From Arenimonas caeni (GTDB lineage: Bacteria > Pseudomonadota > Gammaproteobacteria > Xanthomonadales > Xanthomonadaceae), in contig NZ_KZ679086.1 of the NCBI RefSeq assembly GCF_003024235.1, positions 124,001 to 188,000 of the forward strand: DNA of 64,000 nt, given 5' to 3'. The notes beneath the pieces were generated by a model. It was not told where the DNA came from. It saw only the letters and a list, made by a program, of their open reading frames with translations, and did not search any database. This document shows, one piece after another, positions 26,581 through 35,505 of the stretch. The translations under genes and the position numbers were made by a program. Each line of letters begins with the position of its first letter. Position 1 is the stretch's first letter.

Positions 26581-28395
26581 TCAATGCTTGCCGTTCCAGA
26601 CCACGCTCAGCACGCCGCTGCGTCCGGGCGTGTTGAAACCCTGCACCACGGTGTAGTCGCGGTCGCCCAGGTTCTCGATGCGGGCCTCAAGCCGCCAGCC
26701 CTCTCCCAGGGGCCAGGCCAGGCGCAGGTGCGCCAGCGCGTAGGCCGCCGGGTTGCCGCCCACGTCCCGGCGCGACGACACGTAATCGCCGTCGATCGCC
26801 AGTTCCAGGCCGCCTGCGAAGCGATAGCCCAGGTCCACGTGGGCCTTGTGGCGGGCGCGGCGCAGCAGGGCCAGGCCGGTGGCCTCGTCCTCGCTGTCGA
26901 GCCAGGCCAGGTTGCCGCCCCAGCGCCAGGCCCGGCCGTCGAAGCGGTATTCGAGTTCCGCGCCGTCCATGTGCGCGCGGTTGATGTTGATGGCGTTGTT
27001 GGTCCCGGGCGCGGCGAAGGCCACCAGGTCGCGCACGCGGGTGTGGTAGAGCGACAGGTCGACGCGATGGCCGGCGGCCGGCGTCCAGGCCAGGCCCGCC
27101 TCCCAGGTTTCCGAGCGCTCCGGCCGCAGGCCGGGGTTGCCCGCGTAGCCGTAGCCGGTGTCCGGGTAGTAGAGCTCGTTGAAGTTGGGCGCGCGGAATC
27201 CTTCGCCCCAGCCCAGGCGCAGCAACAGCGCCTCGGACGGCGCCCAGCCCCAGGCGGCGTTGGCGGTGGTGGCGCCGCCGAACTGGTTGCTGTGATCGTG
27301 TCGCAGCGACAGGTCGAGCAGGTGGGCGCCGAAGCGGCCGCCGTAGCCGGCGAAGGCGGCCCGGCTGGAGCGGTTGCGGGCGAAGGTCTGGCCGTCGAAG
27401 ACGTTGGCCGAGACGCCTTCCTCGTCCTGCCAGCCCAGGCCCAGGTTGAGGCTGCCGGCGCTGCCCACCGCCAGGGTGTTGATCCAGTCCAGGCTGGTGC
27501 GGCGGCTGCGGAAGGAGTTGGAGTAGCCCGAGACCGTGTCCAGGTCCTCGCGGGCGTGGCCCAGGCTGAGCTGGTGGGTCCAGCGTGCGCCGAGCGCCCC
27601 GCCCAGGGTCAGGCCGCCGGAGCTGTTGCGGGCCCGGGTGGTGCCCTGGTCGAACTCGACGTCGGCGTCGGTGGCCAGGGCCTGGAAGGCCAGGCGCTGG
27701 TTGCCCAGCGCCGTGCGGCCGCGCAGGGACAGGTTGCGGTTGCGGTAGCCGTCATCGTCCGGGTCGAAGGCCCAGCTGCCGGCGTTGGTGGCCGAGAAGC
27801 CGCGCAGGCGCTGCCAGCCGGCCGAGACCCCGAGGCCGCGGTCCTGGTCGCCGAGGCCGGTGGCGGCGCTGGCGCCCCGGCGGCCGTAGCTGCCGCCCAG
27901 CAGGCGCAGCGAGCTGGCCGAAGGGTCGCGGGTGAAGATGTGGATGACGCCGGCGATCGCGTCCGAGCCCCAGATGGCCGCGCGCGGACCGCGCACGATC
28001 TCGATGCGCTCGATCTGCTCGACCGGCAGGTGGGCGAAGTCGAACACGCCCTGGCCGGTGGACGAGACGCGCACGCCGTCCACCATCACCAGGGTGTGCG
28101 GGGCGTTGCCGCCGCGCAGGAAAACGGTGGTCGCGCTGCCGGGGCCGCCGGTGCGGGCCAGGTCGACGCCGGCCTGGCGGGCCAGCAGGTCGGCCAGGTC
28201 GGGGGCCTGGCTGGCCTCGATGTCCTCGCGGGTGAGCACGGTGACCGAGGCCAGGGTCTCGCCCACCGGGCGTTCGACGCGGCCGGCCGTGACCTGCACG
28301 GCATCGAGGGTGAGGGCCTCCCCGGCCAGCACCGGGGTGGAAAGGGAAACGAGGATCGCGGCGCGCAGCGCGCCGGAACGGAACAGCGGTGACAT
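26581..28395 (-). CDS. btuB: TonB-dependent vitamin B12 outer-membrane receptor
   Basis: 604 residues, close to E. coli BtuB (614). A signal peptide (ends near VLAGEA) is followed by a TonB-box-like LDAVQVTAG. The plug domain comes next (about 45-160, [17 protein letters not shown] and VEQIERIEIVRGPRAAIWGSDAIAGVI, quoted in parts), then a 22-strand barrel ending in a C-terminal region rich in alternating hydrophobics. The assignment to B12 rests on the cobalamin riboswitch in its leader. AGGAGG lies 6 nt before ATG 28395 and may be masked by the leader. No other B12 transport gene follows. Confidence 0.93.
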   Translation of the reverse strand: MSPLFRSGALRAAILVSLSTPVLAGEALTLDAVQVTAGRVERPVGETLASVTVLTREDIEASQAPDLADLLARQAGVDLARTGGPGSATTVFLRGGNAPHTLVMVDGVRVSSTGQGVFDFAHLPVEQIERIEIVRGPRAAIWGSDAIAGVIHIFTRDPSASSLRLLGGSYGRRGASAATGLGDQDRGLGVSAGWQRLRGFSATNAGSWAFDPDDDGYRNRNLSLRGRTALGNQRLAFQALATDADVEFDQGTTRARNSSGGLTLGGALGARWTHQLSLGHAREDLDTVSGYSNSFRSRRTSLDWINTLAVGSAGSLNLGLGWQDEEGVSANVFDGQTFARNRSSRAAFAGYGGRFGAHLLDLSLRHDHSNQFGGATTANAAWGWAPSEALLLRLGWGEGFRAPNFNELYYPDTGYGYAGNPGLRPERSETWEAGLAWTPAAGHRVDLSLYHTRVRDLVAFAAPGTNNAININRAHMDGAELEYRFDGRAWRWGGNLAWLDSEDEATGLALLRRARHKAHVDLGYRFAGGLELAIDGDYVSSRRDVGGNPAAYALAHLRLAWPLGEGWRLEARIENLGDRDYTVVQGFNTPGRSGVLSVVWNGKH

Positions 28396-28402
28396 GGTGG
28401 AA

Positions 28403-28451
28403 CCTCCTGATGACGCACACCCGCGGGAAGGCCCGCGCGGTGGACAGGAGG
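28403..28451 (-). promoter_or_regulatory. Possible ribosome-site-sequestering stem of the btuB leader
   Basis: On the minus strand CCTCCTG (28445-28451) can pair with CAGGAGG (28403-28409), the ribosome site of btuB. Between them sits a perfect hairpin CGCGGG-CCTT-CCCGCG. There is no poly-U, so regulation is probably at translation. This is the likely expression platform of the riboswitch upstream. Confidence 0.5.
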
Positions 28452-28529
28452 ACGCACGCCCGCGACGGGGCATGGCGCCGCCCCGCCGCCCTCCGCGACG
28501 TGCCGTGGTGGCGGCCGGCGCGAGCCGGC

Positions 28530-28695
28530 TGCCAGCCCCCGGCCGGTCTCCGGGCTTGCCAGTGGCGCGGGGTCCGCGCCCTCCTCCCCCCTTCCCATGC
28601 CGGTCGGCACAGTGGCTTGATGGAAGGAACTGCTGGCCTACCGTTGCGGGGGCAGCGCCGGATTCGGACCGGCTTCCCGTGCACCAGGGGCAGGT
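28530..28695 (-). ncRNA. Cobalamin riboswitch
   Basis: The 335-nt leader of btuB contains the conserved AdoCbl aptamer on the minus strand. Seen in order: GGTGC followed by GGGAAGCCGGT (28670-28692 region), AATCCGGCGCTGCCCCCGCAA, CGGTAG, the B12 box-type GCCACTG, and CCGGAGACCGGCC (about 28541-28553). The spacing and order fit the class. Vitamin B12 binding is expected to lower BtuB synthesis. Boundaries are approximate because the closing stem is variable. Confidence 0.93.
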
Positions 28696-28730
28696 GAAGT
28701 CTAGATGAAGGCGCCCGCCGGGGCGAGGGC

Positions 28731-29885
28731 TCAGTCGTGCAGGAACAGGCCGATGACGTCGTTGGTGAAGCGCCGGCCGAGTTCGGTCGGCCGCCAGTGC
28801 GTGCCGTCGGCCTCGAGCCAGCCGCGTTCGCGCGCCACGCCCAGCTCGGCGGCGATGGTCGCGGCCGGCAGGCCGGTGCGCGATTCGAAGTCGGCCAGGT
28901 CGAAGCCCTCGACCAGGCGCAGGGCGTTGAGCATGTAGTCGAAGGGCCGGTTGGCCGGCGCGATCGGGTCGTCGCCGCCGATGCCGCGCGGCGTGCCGGC
29001 GTGGGCGAGGTAGTCGCGCGGGTTCTTCACCTTCCAGCGCCGGCGGATTTCGCCGGTGGCGCCGAGGCTGATCTTGCCGTGGGCACCGGCACCGATGCCA
29101 AGGTAATCGCCGAAGCGCCAGTAATTGAGGTTGTGCGCGCACTGCCGACCCGGGCGGGCGTAGGCGCTGACTTCGTACTGGGTGTAGCCGGCGGCGGCCA
29201 TGGCCTCGATGCAGCGCTCCTGGATGTCCCAGGCGCTGTCCTCGTCGGGCAGGCCGGCGGGCGGGCGGGCGGCGAAGGCGGTGTTGGGTTCGAGCGTGAG
29301 CTGGTAGTGGGACAGGTGCGCCGGCTGAAGCGCGATCGCGCGCTCGACGTCGTGCAGGGCCATCGCCAGGTCCTGGCCGGGCAGGGCGTACATCAGGTCG
29401 AGGTTGAGGTTGTCGAGGCCGGCGTCCTGGGCCAGCTTCACCGCGCGCTCGGCCTCGGCGCTGTCGTGGATGCGCCCCAGGCGCTGCAGGCAGCCGTCGT
29501 CGAAGCTCTGGATGCCGAAGCTGACCCGGTTCACGCCGGCGGCCAGGTAGCCCTCGAAGCGGCCATGTTCCGCCGTGCCGGGGTTGCACTCCATCGTCAC
29601 CTCGGCGCCGGGGGCGAAGCGCAGGCGGGCGCTGCAGGCGTCGAGGATGTCGCCGATGGCTTCCGGCGGGAACAGGCTGGGCGTGCCGCCGCCGAAGAAC
29701 ACGCTGTGCACGGTGCGGCCCCAGGCCAGCGGCAGGTCCTGCTCGAGGTCGCGCACCAGCGCCGCCACGTACTCGCGCACCGGCAGCTCGCCGCCCTGTG
29801 CGTGCGAGTTGAAGTCGCAGTAGGGGCATTTGCGCACGCACCACGGGATGTGGATGTAGAGCGAGAGCGGCGGCGGGATGAGCAT
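28731..29885 (-). CDS. hemW: Radical SAM family heme chaperone
   Basis: 384 residues. The radical-SAM cluster motif is CVRKCPYCDF (CxxxCxxC), with FFGGGTPSL and the SAM-binding regions after it. The HemW-type HNLNYW motif is present in CAHNLNYWRFGDY and has been linked to heme binding. HemW proteins were long misnamed coproporphyrinogen III oxidase; they lack the extra cysteine of true HemN and insert heme into respiratory enzymes. ATG 29885 is 2 nt past the rdgB stop. This rph-rdgB-hemW order is common in gammaproteobacteria. Confidence 0.92.
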   Translation of the reverse strand: MLIPPPLSLYIHIPWCVRKCPYCDFNSHAQGGELPVREYVAALVRDLEQDLPLAWGRTVHSVFFGGGTPSLFPPEAIGDILDACSARLRFAPGAEVTMECNPGTAEHGRFEGYLAAGVNRVSFGIQSFDDGCLQRLGRIHDSAEAERAVKLAQDAGLDNLNLDLMYALPGQDLAMALHDVERAIALQPAHLSHYQLTLEPNTAFAARPPAGLPDEDSAWDIQERCIEAMAAAGYTQYEVSAYARPGRQCAHNLNYWRFGDYLGIGAGAHGKISLGATGEIRRRWKVKNPRDYLAHAGTPRGIGGDDPIAPANRPFDYMLNALRLVEGFDLADFESRTGLPAATIAAELGVARERGWLEADGTHWRPTELGRRFTNDVIGLFLHD

Positions 29886-29887
29886 GC

Positions 29888-30478
29888 TCAGGCGCCGAGC
29901 AGTTCGCGCAGGCGGGCGATGGCCTGGCCGCGGTGGCTGACGCGGTTCTTGGTGGCGGGTTCGAACTCGGCCGCCGACAGACCGCTGGCGGTGTCGAGGA
30001 AGACCGGGTCGTAGCCGAAGCCGCCCGCGCCGCGCCGGCCGGCGAGGATGCGGCCGTGCCAGCGGCCCTCGGCGATCAGCGGCTCGGGGTCGTCGGCGTG
30101 GCGCAGCAGCACCAGCACGCAATAAAAATGCGCCTCGCGCTCCGCTTCGGGCACGCCCTCGAGGGCGCCGAGCAGGCGGGCGATGTTGGCGGCCGAATCC
30201 CCCTGGGCGCCGGCGTAGCGGGCGCTGAGCACCCCCGGCGCACCGCCGAGCGCGCGCACCACCAGGCCCGAGTCGTCGGCCAGCGCCGGCAGCCCGGTGG
30301 CGACGCAGGCGTGGCGCGCCTTGATGATGGCGTTCTCGACGAAGCTGCGGCCGTCCTCGACCGCGTCGGCCACGCCCAGTTCGCCCTGCGTCACCAAGTC
30401 GTAGCCGGCATCGGCCAGCAGCGGCCGCAACTCCGCCAGCTTGCCCTTGTTCGACGTCGCCAGCACGAGCTTTTGCAT
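29888..30478 (-). CDS. rdgB: XTP/dITP diphosphatase (non-canonical purine NTP pyrophosphatase)
   Basis: 196 residues of the HAM1/RdgB family, which clears dITP and XTP from the nucleotide pool. The SNKGK nucleotide loop lies at the N-terminus, ADDSGL at about residue 70, GGFGYDPVF near 150 and SHRGQA near the end, all as expected. I choose ATG 30478 (MQKLVLATSN), which matches family N-termini. A GTG two codons earlier directly follows the rph stop. It is translated with rph and hemW. Confidence 0.95.
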   Translation of the reverse strand: MQKLVLATSNKGKLAELRPLLADAGYDLVTQGELGVADAVEDGRSFVENAIIKARHACVATGLPALADDSGLVVRALGGAPGVLSARYAGAQGDSAANIARLLGALEGVPEAEREAHFYCVLVLLRHADDPEPLIAEGRWHGRILAGRRGAGGFGYDPVFLDTASGLSAAEFEPATKNRVSHRGQAIARLRELLGA

Positions 30479-30484
30479 GACCAA

Positions 30485-31213
30485 TCAGCCCGCCAGCGCG
30501 GCCCGCTGCAGGGCGATGAGTTCGGAGACGCCTTTTTCCGCGAGGGCGAGCAGGCCGTCGAGCTCGTCGCGGCGGAAGGCATGGCCCTCGGCCGTGCCCT
30601 GCAGCTCGATGAAGCCGCCGCCGTCGTTCATCACCACGTTCATGTCGGTGTCGCAGCCGCTGTCCTCGCGGTAGTCGAGGTCGAGCACCGGCTGGCCCTG
30701 CCAGATGCCGACCGAGACCGCGGCCACCGCGCCCAGAACCGGGTCGCGGGTGATCTCGCCGCGCGCCCTGAGCCAGCTCATCGCGTCGCACAGCGCCACG
30801 TAGGCGCCGGTGATCGCGGCGCAGCGGGTGCCGCCGTCGGCCTGGAGCACGTCGCAGTCGAGCGTGATGGTGCGCTCGCCGAGCGCCCGGCGGTCGACGC
30901 AGGCGCGCAGGCTGCGGCCGACCAGGCGCTGGATCTCGAGCGTGCGGCCGCCCTGCTTGCCGCGCGCGGCCTCGCGGTCGTTGCGGGTGTTGGTCGAGCG
31001 CGGCAGCATGCCGTACTCGGCCGTCACCCAGCCCTCGCCCTTGCCGCGCAGGAAGCCGGGCACCCGGGCCTCGACGCTGGCGGTGCACAGCACGCGGGTG
31101 TCGCCGAAGCTCACCAGCACCGAGCCCTCGGCATGCCGGGTGAAGCCGCGTTCGATGCGCACGTCGCGCAGTTGGTCGTGGGCGCGGCCGCTGGGGCGGG
31201 AGGAGGCGGTCAT
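30485..31213 (-). CDS. rph: Ribonuclease PH
   Basis: Phosphorolytic 3'-5' exoribonuclease of 242 residues that trims tRNA 3' ends. Conserved parts are seen: [19 protein letters not shown], the RNA-binding [11 protein letters not shown], the phosphate-site [16 protein letters not shown], and [18 protein letters not shown]. The Asp pair of the active site lies in [15 protein letters not shown]. It is the first gene of the rph-rdgB-hemW operon, divergent from yicC with 66 nt between. Confidence 0.97.
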   Translation of the reverse strand: MTASSRPSGRAHDQLRDVRIERGFTRHAEGSVLVSFGDTRVLCTASVEARVPGFLRGKGEGWVTAEYGMLPRSTNTRNDREAARGKQGGRTLEIQRLVGRSLRACVDRRALGERTITLDCDVLQADGGTRCAAITGAYVALCDAMSWLRARGEITRDPVLGAVAAVSVGIWQGQPVLDLDYREDSGCDTDMNVVMNDGGGFIELQGTAEGHAFRRDELDGLLALAEKGVSELIALQRAALAG

Positions 31214-31279
31214 CGGCGGGTTCCGGCAAGTTTCGGCCGGCTAGATTACCATTCGGGCTCGACCAGACCGGGCTTTACC

Positions 31280-32143
31280 ATGATCCGCAGCATGACCGCC
31301 TTCGCCGCCTGCGAGCGCGCCGCCACCGGCGGCCAGCTCGCCTGCGAACTGCGTGCCGTCAACCATCGCTTCCACGAACTGGTGGTGCGCACGCCCGAGG
31401 AACTGCGCGCGATCGAGCCGGCGCTGCGCGAACGCGTGGCGCAGAAGGTCTCGCGCGGCAAGGTCGACCTGGTGCTGCGTTTCCGGCCCTCGGCCGGTGC
31501 CCGCGGCGAACTGCGGCTCAACCAGCCCCTGCTCGACCAGCTCGCCGGCGCGGCCCAGGCCGCCGACCTGCGTTTCCCCGGCCTGCGCACCGATTTCATC
31601 GAGCTGCTGCGCTTCCCGGGCGTGGTCGAGGAGGAGGGCCTGGACCAGGCCGGCCTGCAGGCCGAGGCGCTGGAGCTGCTCGAGCAGACCCTGGCCGAGT
31701 TCGTCGCCGCGCGCGAGCGCGAGGGCGCCAAGCTGGCGGCGGTGATGGCCGAGCGGCTCGACGGCATCGAGGCCATCACCACCCAGGTGCGCGGCTGGCT
31801 GCCCGAGATCCGCGCCGGCCTGCGCGCCCGCCTCGACGCCCGCCTGGCCGACCTCAAGCTGCCGCTCGAGCCGGGCCGGCTCGAGCAGGAAATCGTGCTG
31901 GGCCTGCAGAAGATCGACGTCGACGAGGAGCTCGACCGCCTCGCCAGCCACGTTTCCGAGGCCCGCCGCGTGCTGGCCCTGCCCGAGGCCGTGGGCCGGC
32001 GGCTGGACTTCCTGATGCAGGAGTTCAACCGCGAGGCCAACACCCTGGGCAGCAAGTCGGTGGACCAGCGCACCACCCAGGCTGCGGTCGAGCTCAAGGT
32101 GCTGATCGAACAGCTGCGCGAACAGGTGCAGAACCTCGAATGA
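31280..32143 (+). CDS. yicC: YicC family endoribonuclease
   Basis: 287 residues. The N-terminus MIRSMTAFAACERA and the C-terminal segment FLMQEFNREANTLGSKS are hallmarks of the YicC family, members of which have been described as Mn-dependent endoribonucleases. It overlaps gmk by 4 nt (ATGA), the standard neighbour. A TAGATT box at 31242-31247 could serve as its -10. Confidence 0.92.
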   Translation: MIRSMTAFAACERAATGGQLACELRAVNHRFHELVVRTPEELRAIEPALRERVAQKVSRGKVDLVLRFRPSAGARGELRLNQPLLDQLAGAAQAADLRFPGLRTDFIELLRFPGVVEEEGLDQAGLQAEALELLEQTLAEFVAAREREGAKLAAVMAERLDGIEAITTQVRGWLPEIRAGLRARLDARLADLKLPLEPGRLEQEIVLGLQKIDVDEELDRLASHVSEARRVLALPEAVGRRLDFLMQEFNREANTLGSKSVDQRTTQAAVELKVLIEQLREQVQNLE

Positions 32144-32760
32144 ACACCGTCCGCGGCACCCTTTTCATCGTCGCCGCGCCCTCCGGGGCGGGCAAGTCGA
32201 GCCTGGTCAACGCCGTGCTGGCCCGGGAGCCGGGCATCGCGCTGTCGATCTCCTTCACCTCGCGCGCGCCGCGCCCGGGCGAGCGCCACGCCCAGCACTA
32301 CCACTTCGTGAGCCGCGGGGAGTTCGAGGCCATGGTGGCCCGGGGCGAATTCTTCGAGCACGCCCTGGTGCACGGCGACTACAAGGGCACGGCGCGGCAG
32401 TCGGTGGAGCCGCAGCTGGCGGCCGGCAAGGACGTGCTGCTCGAGATCGACTGGCAGGGCGCGCGCCAGGTGCGCGAGCAGGTGCCCGACTGCGTCAGCG
32501 TGTTCATCCTGCCGCCCTCGCGCGACGCCCTGCAGACCCGCATGCGCAACCGCGGCCAGGACAGCGAGGAGACCATCGCCCGGCGCCTGGCCGCCGCCCG
32601 CGAGGAAATGAGCCACTACGACGAGTTCGACTACGTCATCGTCAACGAGCACTTCGACGCCGCCGCCGCCGAGTTGCGGGCCATCTTCGTGGCCCACCGC
32701 CTGCGCCGGCAGGTCCAGGCCGAGCGCCATGCCGGCCTGATCCGCGACCTGCTGGCCTGA
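32140..32760 (+). CDS. gmk: Guanylate kinase
   Basis: 206 residues; phosphorylates GMP to GDP. P-loop APSGAGKSS near residue 17 and the GMP-binding region SFTSRAPRPGE then HYHFVSRGEF are visible. LLEIDWQGARQV (Walker B) and the lid arginine-rich segment MRNRGQDSEETIARRL follow. It is coupled to yicC by a 4-nt overlap and precedes rpoZ, whose own promoter lies in the gap. Confidence 0.97.
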   Translation: MNTVRGTLFIVAAPSGAGKSSLVNAVLAREPGIALSISFTSRAPRPGERHAQHYHFVSRGEFEAMVARGEFFEHALVHGDYKGTARQSVEPQLAAGKDVLLEIDWQGARQVREQVPDCVSVFILPPSRDALQTRMRNRGQDSEETIARRLAAAREEMSHYDEFDYVIVNEHFDAAAAELRAIFVAHRLRRQVQAERHAGLIRDLLA

Positions 32761-32772
32761 GACGGGCGCCGA

Positions 32773-32801
32773 TTGCGTCGGAAATGGCCGGCGGGTAGAA
32801 T
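32773..32801 (+). promoter_or_regulatory. Sigma-70-type promoter of rpoZ
   Basis: TTGCGT (32773-32778) and TAGAAT (32796-32801) are separated by 17 nt. The expected start is near 32808, about 60 nt before the rpoZ ATG. Confidence 0.6.
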
Positions 32802-32868
32802 ACCCGGTTCGCGTAACTTATTGATTCTCCGTGGGGCCCCGGCCGGGCGCCACGGCCGAGGAGAGCTC

Positions 32869-33171
32869 ATGGCCCGCATCACCGTGGAAGACTGCCTGTC
32901 CGTCGTGGACAACCGCTTCGAGCTGGTCCTGATGGCGTCCAAGCGCGCCCGCCAGCTGGCCAAGGGCGTCGATCCCGCCCTGGACAACAGCGAGAACCAG
33001 GACAAGCCGACCGTGTTGGCCCTGCGCGAGATCGCCGCGCGCAAGGTCGACCAGGCCCTGATCGACGAGGTCGAGAAGGCCGAGCGCGAGCGCGCCGAGC
33101 GCGAGGCCCTGGAGTGGGCCGCCGCCGAGGTGGTCGACGACGACCTGTCCAAGGGCGGCGACGACCTCTGA
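32869..33171 (+). CDS. rpoZ: RNA polymerase omega subunit
   Basis: 100 residues. The N-terminal [10 protein letters not shown] and the core [16 protein letters not shown] and TVLALREIA motifs define omega, which wraps the beta' C-terminus and helps assembly and ppGpp binding. GAGGAG lies about 6 nt upstream of ATG 32869. The gene precedes spoT, the maker and hydrolyser of the ppGpp that binds at the omega-beta' site. Two GC hairpins separate the pair. Confidence 0.97.
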   Translation: MARITVEDCLSVVDNRFELVLMASKRARQLAKGVDPALDNSENQDKPTVLALREIAARKVDQALIDEVEKAERERAEREALEWAAAEVVDDDLSKGGDDL

Positions 33172-33178
33172 TATCCCC

Positions 33179-33223
33179 GGGCCGGCCTGGCCGGCCCAGT
33201 GCCCCGTCGCAAGGGCGGGGCAC
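33179..33223 (+). terminator. Tandem hairpins between rpoZ and spoT
   Basis: The first stem is GGGCCGGC/GCCGGCCC (33179-33197). The second is GTGCCCCG/CGGGGCAC (33199-33206 with 33216-33223). Neither has a T-run, so they may act as an imperfect terminator, attenuator or 3'-end stabiliser. Confidence 0.5.
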
Positions 33224-33269
33224 CTGCATCGGCATTGATGCCCTGCACCCGCCCGCGTAGTCTGCCGGC

Positions 33270-35441
33270 ATGTCCTCGTTTTCCAAGCCAACGCTGGCTC
33301 AAACCCCGTGCCCGGACCCCTGTCCGGACGCCGTCCGCGCGCTTGAACTGAAACTCTCCGAGTACCTTCCGCCCGACCAGGTCGCCAGCGTGCGGCGCGC
33401 CTATGAAGTCGGCGCCCGGGCCCACGAGGGCCAGCTGCGCAAGTCCGGCGAGGCCTACATCACCCACCCGGTGGCCGTGGCCGGGCTGCTGGCCGAGCTG
33501 CGGCTCGACGCGGAGACCCTGTGCGCGGCCATCCTGCACGACGCGCTCGAGGACACGCCGCTGCCGCGCAGCGAGATCGAACGCGAGTTCAGCCCGGCCG
33601 TGGCCGAACTGGTCGACGGCGTCACCAAGCTCGACAAGCTGCAGTTCCGCGACCGCCAGGAAGCCGCCGCCGAAAGCTTCCGCAAGATGATGCTGGCGAT
33701 GGCGCGCGACCTGCGCGTCATCCTGATCAAGCTCGCCGACCGCCTGCACAACATGCGCACGCTCGATGCGATGGCGGCCGAATCGCGCCGGCGCATCGCC
33801 CGCGAGACGCTTGAGATCTACGCGCCCATCGCCCAGCGCCTGGGCATGAACAAGTTCAAGGCCGAGCTGCAGGATCTTGGTTTCCGCGCCCTGTACCCGA
33901 AGCGGCACGCGGTGATCTCCCGGCGCATCGCTTCCCAGCCGGTGATGCGGCGCGAGGCCCTGGCCACGGTCGAGGCCCAGCTGGCGCAGCGCCTGGCCCA
34001 GGAGCAGCTGCCGCATACCCTGGTGAGCCGGGTGAAGTCGCCCTGGAGCATCTACACCAAGATGAAGCAGGAGAACAAAAGCCTCGACCAGGTGCTCGAC
34101 GTGTTCGGCTTCCGCATCGTCGTGCCGGGCGTGATGCAGTGCTACCACGCGCTGGGCGCCGTGCACTCGGTGTTCAAGCCGCTCGACGGCCGCTTCCGCG
34201 ACTTCATCGCCATCCCCAAGGCCAATGGCTACCAGAGCCTGCACACGGTGCTGTTCGGCCCCTACGGCGCGCCGGTGGAAGTGCAGATCCGCACCGAGGA
34301 GATGGACCAGGTGGCCGAACGCGGCGTCGCCGCGCACTGGCTGTACAAGAGCGCGGGCAGCGGCAGCACGGCGGCGCAGGTGCGCGCCCAGGACTGGATC
34401 CGCAACCTGATGGACGCCCAGCAGGCGGCCGGCTCGTCGCTGGAGTTCCTGGAGAACGTGAAGGTCGACCTGTTCCCGGACGAGGTCTACCTGTTCACGC
34501 CCAAGGGCGACATCATGGCACTGCCGCGCAACGCCACCGCGCTCGACTTCGCCTACGCCGTGCATACCGACGTTGGCAACCACGCCGTCGCCGCCCGCGT
34601 CGACCGCCGGCTGGTGCCGCTGCGCACCAAGCTCACCAGCGGCCAGAGCGTGGAGGTCATCACCGCGCCCTCGGCCTCGCCCGGCCCGCAGTGGCTCGAA
34701 TACGTGGTCTCGAGCAAGGCGCGCACGGCCATCCGGCACTTCCTCAAGCGGCTCGAGCACGAGGACGCGGTCGACCTTGGCCACCGCATGCTCGACCGCG
34801 CGCTCGAAGCCATGGAATGTTCGCTCGACCGCGTGCCGGCCGAGCGGGTCGAGCAGCTGCTCGCCGACCTGCGCTACCGCCGCCTCGAGGAGCTGCTGGC
34901 CGACATCGCGCTGGGCAACCGCATGCCGGCCCAGGTGGCGCGGCTGATGGTGCACGGCGAGGAGGACGCCGCGCAGGCCCGGGCGCCGGCGCTGCCGCCG
35001 ACCGAACGCATCATGATCAGCGGCAGCGAGCGCGGGGTGCTCAGTTTCGCCGCCTGCTGCCACCCGATCCCGGGCGACGAGATCATGGGCTACCTCAGCG
35101 CCGGCAAGGGCGTGGTGGTGCATCGCGCCGATTGCCCGAACGTGGCCGAATACCGCAAGTTCCCCGAGCGTTGCGTGCCCATGGGCTGGGATCGCAACGT
35201 CGAGGGCGACTACCGCGTTGCGCTGCGCATCGAGGTCGAGAACAAGCCCGGCGTGCTGGCCCAGGTGGCGGCCGCGGTGGCCGAGAGCAACTCCAATATC
35301 GACGCGGTCGAATACCGCGAGCGCGACCTGACGGTGTCGGTGATGGAGTTCTCGATCGAGGTGCGGCATCGCAAGCACCTGGCCGACGTGATCCGGCGCA
35401 TCCGCCGCCTTGGCGTGGTGCACGGGGTCCAGCGCCTCTGA
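33270..35441 (+). CDS. spoT: Bifunctional (p)ppGpp synthetase/hydrolase
   Basis: 723 residues, the length of SpoT. Domains in order: HD hydrolase (about 30-200, with HPVAVAGLLAEL and the metal-binding ILHDALEDT near residue 90), synthetase (about 225-350, with FRDFIAIPKANGYQSLHT and EVQIRTEEMD), TGS (about 390-455), a helical region, and a C-terminal ACT domain. The intact HD motif marks it as SpoT rather than the hydrolase-dead RelA. ATG 33270 has no ribosome site. A TAGTCT box ends 6 nt before it, suggesting a leaderless transcript in addition to read-through from rpoZ. Confidence 0.97.
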   Translation: MSSFSKPTLAQTPCPDPCPDAVRALELKLSEYLPPDQVASVRRAYEVGARAHEGQLRKSGEAYITHPVAVAGLLAELRLDAETLCAAILHDALEDTPLPRSEIEREFSPAVAELVDGVTKLDKLQFRDRQEAAAESFRKMMLAMARDLRVILIKLADRLHNMRTLDAMAAESRRRIARETLEIYAPIAQRLGMNKFKAELQDLGFRALYPKRHAVISRRIASQPVMRREALATVEAQLAQRLAQEQLPHTLVSRVKSPWSIYTKMKQENKSLDQVLDVFGFRIVVPGVMQCYHALGAVHSVFKPLDGRFRDFIAIPKANGYQSLHTVLFGPYGAPVEVQIRTEEMDQVAERGVAAHWLYKSAGSGSTAAQVRAQDWIRNLMDAQQAAGSSLEFLENVKVDLFPDEVYLFTPKGDIMALPRNATALDFAYAVHTDVGNHAVAARVDRRLVPLRTKLTSGQSVEVITAPSASPGPQWLEYVVSSKARTAIRHFLKRLEHEDAVDLGHRMLDRALEAMECSLDRVPAERVEQLLADLRYRRLEELLADIALGNRMPAQVARLMVHGEEDAAQARAPALPPTERIMISGSERGVLSFAACCHPIPGDEIMGYLSAGKGVVVHRADCPNVAEYRKFPERCVPMGWDRNVEGDYRVALRIEVENKPGVLAQVAAAVAESNSNIDAVEYRERDLTVSVMEFSIEVRHRKHLADVIRRIRRLGVVHGVQRL

Positions 35442-35505
35442 CCGCGGCTGGCGGCCGCGCGCGGCGCGCTCCTACAATGGGGCACGACCCCAGCCGAGCA
35501 CCGCC

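Noticed and set aside
26581..29844. A 1087-residue frame joining a hemW shadow to btuB
   Set aside because: Its N-terminal 480 residues are a shadow of hemW and of the riboswitch leader. BtuB begins at 28395 with its own ribosome site and signal peptide.
28731..29885. Oxygen-independent coproporphyrinogen III oxidase (HemN)
   Set aside because: Length and the HNxxYW motif fit HemW, and the extra HemN features are not seen.
33270..35441. RelA (synthetase only)
   Set aside because: The HD hydrolase motif is intact, which is diagnostic of SpoT.
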